A stretch of 64,000 nucleotides of DNA, taken from assembly GCF_000517625.1 (NCBI RefSeq), contig NZ_CP007055.1:124001-188000 (forward strand), written 5' to 3'. Positions within the stretch are counted from its first letter, which is position 1. Each line of letters starts with the position of its first letter. Under the pieces are notes generated by a model. That model was given only the letters and a program-made list of their open reading frames with translations. It was not told where the DNA came from and did no database searches. Origin of the DNA: Halostagnicola larsenii XH-48 (GTDB taxonomy: Archaea > Halobacteriota > Halobacteria > Halobacteriales > Natrialbaceae). Both the position numbers and the translations under genes were made by a program. Below are positions 60,564 to 64,000 of this stretch, piece after piece.

Positions 60564-62306
60564 ATGCGTATGAATGTCAGTCGAGCAGTCGTCGACCGTC
60601 TGGTCGCAAACGGGATCGACACCGTCTTCGGGATTCCGGGCAAGCAAACGCTCCCGTTGAACGAGACGATCGACGAACGGGACGATATCCGCTTCGTGAT
60701 GGCCAGACACGAGACCGCAGTCACCCACCAGGCGTGGGGATACGCCGAGGCGAGCGGCGACCTCGCCGCAACCGTCGTCGTCCCCGGCCCAGGGGATATG
60801 AACGCCATGAACGGGCTGAAAAACGCGTACAACGACTGCACACCGTTGGTACACTTCGCGGTCGAGACGAGCCCGGAACTCAGGGGCGGCGATCCAATCC
60901 ACGAGACGCCGCCGGACACCTACGACAACGTCGTCAAATCGAACGTACTGGTCGAGCGACCCGAGAGTACGGCGGTCGTCGTCGAGGAGGCCATCGCGAC
61001 CGCGACGACCCCGCCCTACGGCCCCGTCCGGGTCGGCATCCCGAAGCCGTTCCTCCCGCAGGATGTCCCGGTCGCAACGCCCGGCGAGTACGATCGCACA
61101 CATCTCGACGGCGTCTCCCGATCTGATCTCGAGGCCGCAGCAAACGCGCTCGCGGCGAGCGAAACGTCGGTCATATTCGCCGGCGGCGGCGTTCGCGCGG
61201 CAGACGCGAGTCAGGAACTCGAACGCGTTGCCCGACTCCTCGACGCGCCGGTCGTCACCAGCTACAAGGGAAAAGGCGTCCTTCCCGAGGGCTCGGAGTA
61301 TTCGGCCGGAACGCTTTCTGCGAGCGCGCCACCCGAACTCCTCGAGTGTCTTGCGAGTGCGGACGCGGCCCTCGCGGTCGGGACGGATCTCGATGCAGTG
61401 ACGACTCGCGAGTGGCAGATCGAGTTCCCGGAGACCGTCGTTCACGTCACGCTCGACCCCGCCGACCTCGGAAACGGCTACGAGCCGACGGTGGGGATCG
61501 TCGCCGACGCGAAGGAGACGCTCTCGAAACTGCGTGAATTTCTCGACGGTCAGGAATCCGGGTCGTTCATCGACTCTAGCGGGGAATCGACGACCGCGAC
61601 CCGATCCGGACTCGAGCGCGCGACAGCGGTCAGAGAAGCGCTCGACGACCGCCTCGAGGAACTGCGGGGATCGACGCCGCCGCTGACCTCGGTGAGCGTC
61701 CTCGAGGCGGTCAGGGACGCCGTTCCGCGGGACGCTATCGTGACCGCCGACGCCGGCGGCTTTCGTGTCTGGGGTCTCAACGCGTTCGACGTCTACAGCC
61801 CGCGGACGTACGTAAACCCCGGATCGTGGGCCTCGATGGGGACGGCCCTTCCCGCCGGGATCGGTGCCCAACTCTCGAACCCGACCGAAGACATCGTCGT
61901 TCTGGTCGGTGATGGCGGGCTCATGATGTGCGTTCATGAACTCCATACCGCCGTTGCCGAGGACCTGCCGATCACCGTCGTCGTCTCCAGAAACGAGGAT
62001 TACGCGCTCATCAGCGAGGAAGCCGGCCGGTCGTACGACCTCGAGGACGGCGCGTACGCCTGGCCCGACGCGCCGATCGATTTCGTATCGCTTGCGAACA
62101 GCCTCGGAATGACTGCTCGCCGCGCACGGACGCCCGCGGAGATTCGACAGGCTGTCGCCGAGGCGGTCGCCGCGAACGAACCGACGCTGCTCGAGATTCC
62201 AACCGACCCGCAGGAACCGCAGGCGGGCGAGTGGATGACTAAGTCCGAGCCAGATGGCGGATCCAAGTCGAACGGTGAGTCTGAGTCGAACACTGACCGT
62301 CAGTGA
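60564..62306 (+). CDS. Thiamine-diphosphate-dependent enzyme (acetolactate-synthase-like)
   Basis: The 580-residue protein has the three-domain layout of the acetolactate synthase/pyruvate decarboxylase family. The PYR domain has the catalytic Glu (E50) in VMARHETAVTHQAWG. The central FAD-like domain runs about 180-340 (TSVIFAGGGVRAADASQELE). The PP domain has GDGGLMMCVHELHTAVAEDL at 449 for the ThDP-Mg binding motif GDGx(24-27)N. It lacks the typical FAD-binding RH motifs of true acetolactate synthase, so the reaction (decarboxylation or carboligation of a 2-oxoacid) is uncertain. A single gene without a small regulatory subunit nearby, which argues against a biosynthetic ALS. Confidence 0.88.
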   Translation: MRMNVSRAVVDRLVANGIDTVFGIPGKQTLPLNETIDERDDIRFVMARHETAVTHQAWGYAEASGDLAATVVVPGPGDMNAMNGLKNAYNDCTPLVHFAVETSPELRGGDPIHETPPDTYDNVVKSNVLVERPESTAVVVEEAIATATTPPYGPVRVGIPKPFLPQDVPVATPGEYDRTHLDGVSRSDLEAAANALAASETSVIFAGGGVRAADASQELERVARLLDAPVVTSYKGKGVLPEGSEYSAGTLSASAPPELLECLASADAALAVGTDLDAVTTREWQIEFPETVVHVTLDPADLGNGYEPTVGIVADAKETLSKLREFLDGQESGSFIDSSGESTTATRSGLERATAVREALDDRLEELRGSTPPLTSVSVLEAVRDAVPRDAIVTADAGGFRVWGLNAFDVYSPRTYVNPGSWASMGTALPAGIGAQLSNPTEDIVVLVGDGGLMMCVHELHTAVAEDLPITVVVSRNEDYALISEEAGRSYDLEDGAYAWPDAPIDFVSLANSLGMTARRARTPAEIRQAVAEAVAANEPTLLEIPTDPQEPQAGEWMTKSEPDGGSKSNGESESNTDRQ

Positions 62307-62491
62307 CCAATTATTTTCACTGCCATATATTTTCTTATGACATTTCGGACCGTCTATTCTCACTCGAGATTTAGTCGTCTCACCATTCGGAGGAAATCGT
62401 TGATACGTCCGCTCGAGCGGGCCAAAGCGCTGCACGACATTGCTTACTCAACAACGAAACATGGAAACCGTTTCAGTTGCTGATCAAACTA

Positions 62492-62839
62492 ATGCACCGA
62501 AGAGTGTACTTGTACAGAATGTTTGCGGTGGGGGGAATAGCTAGTCTTGCGGGCTGTGCGCAGTTGCTCGGTCCCGATCCAACGATCAAAAGCGTGGACG
62601 GCGATCAATCGCTGTCGGACTCGTTCACCGGTTCGATGGAAGCCGAATTCGTCGTCGAAAACAACGGTCGAAGCGGTGAGGTCGAAATCACGATTTCGTT
62701 CGAGGATGATGAGGGGACCGTCGTCGGTCGCGAGACACACGAAATGACGATGAACTCGGACGAACAGCGACGCGAGACCGTTTCGGTCGATATTCCAGCG
62801 GACGCCTCCGTCTACGCCGTCGAAGCAGACGCTGCCTGA
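62492..62839 (+). CDS. Small Tat lipoprotein with beta-sandwich domain
   Basis: The 115-residue protein begins MHRRVYLYRMFAVGGIASLA, with the lipobox LAGC at about residues 19-22. The rest is a small immunoglobulin-like beta domain: TGSMEAEFVVENNGRSGEVE, ITISFEDDEGTVVGRETHEM and RRETVSVDIPADASVYAVEA. This pattern is widespread among haloarchaeal surface lipoproteins and does not reveal a role. The gene runs toward a truncated transposase. Confidence 0.78.
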   Translation: MHRRVYLYRMFAVGGIASLAGCAQLLGPDPTIKSVDGDQSLSDSFTGSMEAEFVVENNGRSGEVEITISFEDDEGTVVGRETHEMTMNSDEQRRETVSVDIPADASVYAVEADAA

Positions 62840-62919
62840 CGGTGTGTCCGTCGACGGATCCTCTGTAGAATTAGTTACTCGGACTACCGTCGAGTCCATT
62901 GTTGACCTGCTCGCGGGAG

Positions 62920-63435
62920 TTACGATGGCGTCCACTTCCCACTGCCTCCTGAACGACCATCTGGCGTCTGATCTCCGCCGCTTGACGTGGTTGCCGTTCT
63001 CCGTGCCGGTTCGTACCGAAGCCCCGCTTCCTTCATCAATCGCCGGCAACTCGGAATCGAATAGTCGACATTGTATGTCTCATCGAGGTATCGCTGGGCG
63101 AGTTCGGGGCTCCACGCTGACGCGTCGTATCCAACCGCTGTCGGTGGCTCCTGAAGCGCCTGTTCGAATCGCTCGCGCTGTTCGTCGTTTAGCTTTCGAG
63201 GTCGCCCGGATCGACGCGCATCGGTAACGGCCTGCGCAAGCGACTCTGACTCGAGACGCTTGAGCCAGCTGTAGATCGTCCGCCGCTCGACATCGTACCA
63301 CTCGGCTAGCTCCGTTTGCGTCACCCCGTTTTTGTACGCAATCGCTGCGAGCAACCGCATCGTCGGTTTTTTTCCGTCGACTTCCTCGAGCGCCTGTTGG
63401 AGGTCCTCGAGGGACAGTTCGTTCAGATGTTCCAT
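62920..63435 (-). pseudogene. Truncated IS630-family transposase, N-terminal part only
   Basis: The 171-residue frame has the IS630-type N-terminus: a HTH-like GVTQTELAEWYDVERRTIYSWL (residues 37-58 or so), then RRSGRPRKLNDEQRERFEQA and a second HTH region QRYLDETYNVDYSIPSCRRL. The Asp-Asp-Glu catalytic half, which should follow for about 150 residues, is absent; after residue 140 the sequence becomes a Ser/Gly-rich string and the next gene follows. A neighbouring frame near 62940-62970 (QWEVDAIV) may be a decayed continuation. It cannot transpose by itself. Confidence 0.72.
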
Positions 63436-63770
63436 GATCGCCCCTACTCGTGGCGGGAAGTAAATTCTAAGGGTTGTGTCGACTGTATTTCGACCCCGTC
63501 AACGGTGGGCCGAAGTCACCCGGACCCAAACGGTCTGTTGTCGCTATAGTCGACGACCCTCCTTCTAAAGATCTGGGTAGTCGAAGCTCCCTATCGAGAA
63601 CACGATAACCGCTTCTCGCTTCGTCGGCTCAGAACCGTGCAGTTTCTGGATGGGCCCTGACGGGGATTATCCAGAATCTTCGGGGCCATCAGCTAGCTGT
63701 TAAGCGAGTACACAAGCGCTAACACGCTTGTTCAGAGATTGCTGTCTTCTGCCTTCGTGAGTGAGACGAC
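63436..63770. other. 335-bp region upstream of the recombinase gene
   Basis: No gene seen. Contains a perfect inverted repeat ACAAGCG-N6-CGCTTGT (63712-63731) about 40 bp before the recombinase ATG, possibly an operator or recombinase core site. A TATA-like ttctaaag occurs at 63563-63570. No tRNA was found here. Confidence 0.4.
63712..63731. repeat. 7-bp-arm inverted repeat before the recombinase gene
   Basis: ACAAGCG (63712-63718) and CGCTTGT (63725-63731) are exact reverse complements with six bases between. It could be a repressor or recombinase binding site. Confidence 0.45.
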
Positions 63771-64000
63771 ATGACAACCGAACTCGAACCACTTGGCCCG
63801 GAGACGGCCAGGCAGATGTACCTCGACGAACGGCGACACGAACTCGCGGATGCAACTCTACAATCACACGACTACCGGCTCAAGCAGTTCGTACAATGGT
63901 GTGAAAACGAGGAGATTGACAACCTGAACGACTTCTCCGCACGCGATATCCACCGGTTCCGAGTCAAGCGACGGAACGAAGACGAACTCGCCACAGCATC
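63771..64000 (+). CDS. Tyrosine recombinase (integrase), N-terminal part, runs off window
   Basis: The frame starting at 63771 reads MTTELEPLGPETARQMYLDE, RRHELADATLQSHDYRLKQF and VQWCENEEIDNLNDFSARDI. This is the SAM-like, core-DNA-binding N-terminal domain of XerC/D- and phage-type integrases; the four-helix pattern is clear. The catalytic domain with Arg-His-x-x-Arg and Tyr lies beyond the window. In haloarchaea such genes sit at the ends of integrated viruses or plasmids. Adjacent transposase debris supports an element boundary here. I cannot see an attachment site in the window. Confidence 0.82.
   Translation, partial: MTTELEPLGPETARQMYLDERRHELADATLQSHDYRLKQFVQWCENEEIDNLNDFSARDIHRFRVKRRNEDELATA

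Noticed and set aside
1-64000. CRISPR array or cas genes
   Set aside because: No regularly spaced direct repeats of 24-40 bp and no Cas motifs were seen.

Overview
The window looks like a stretch of chromosome from a haloarchaeon. The predicted proteins are very acidic, third codon positions are strongly GC-rich, secreted proteins carry twin-arginine lipobox signals (RRxxL followed by LAGC), and many genes have a TATA-like box only 25-35 bp before the start codon, i.e. near-leaderless transcripts. Archaeal marker genes are present: SRP54, TFB, MCM, MptA, an XPD-like helicase, and arginine synthesis on the LysW carrier protein. I cannot assign genus or species.

Layout. 1-8 kb: rhodanese fragment, dihydrolipoamide-dehydrogenase-like flavoprotein, orphan HicB-like protein, truncated cupin relic, SRP54, lipoprotein, a UPF0200/UPF0201 pair, a YccF-like protein and tRNA-Arg. 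8-18.6 kb: pilin, SDR, M29 aminopeptidase, membrane proteins, phosphodiesterase, XPD-like helicase, 2H phosphoesterase and a membrane-anchored HTH protein. 18.7-28.2 kb: the complete arginine operon argG-argH-lysW-argX-argC-argB-argD-argE-argF, preceded by a short Arg-rich reading frame and several palindromes. 28.2-34.3 kb: threonine synthase, TFB, a MinD-like ATPase with a small overlapping partner, and MCM. 34.6-44.5 kb: an HTTM-DCC fusion with a membrane partner, tRNA-Ile, FxsA, a DUF255 protein, a TrmB-type regulator, MptA, a zinc-ribbon protein, a cupin and an ABC exporter with a damaged extra permease. 44.5-45.8 kb: a lower-GC patch with an acetyltransferase and a broken orc1/cdc6 relic. 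45.8-62.8 kb: oxidoreductase, deacetylase-fold lipoprotein, carbonic anhydrase, cold-shock protein, an NQO-UbiA fusion, a Ski2-like helicase, tRNA-Pro followed by an AT-rich islet, universal stress protein, glyoxalase-fold protein, HtrA, phosphoesterase and a ThDP enzyme. 62.9-64 kb: a truncated IS630-family transposase and the start of a tyrosine recombinase, probably the edge of an integrated element.

How the genes work together. The nine arg genes encode the whole route from glutamate to arginine on the LysW carrier, with mostly 1-4 nt overlaps that imply translational coupling. The leader ORF and the lysW gene share one promoter design: TTTAAG, then a perfect palindrome, then ATG about 31-33 bp after the box. 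The leader ORF ends in an Arg-rich run overlapping a hairpin. Together these suggest arginine-responsive control not explained by any single annotated gene; this is the observation I rate highest. A second pattern is that all three tRNA genes are followed within 125 bp by an exact copy of part of their own 3' half (20, 16 and 14 nt), as expected of scars from tRNA-targeting integrases. Several relics (cupin, permease, orc1/cdc6, transposase) show that the accessory patches are decaying.

All functional calls come from motif reading and family knowledge; no database search was run.
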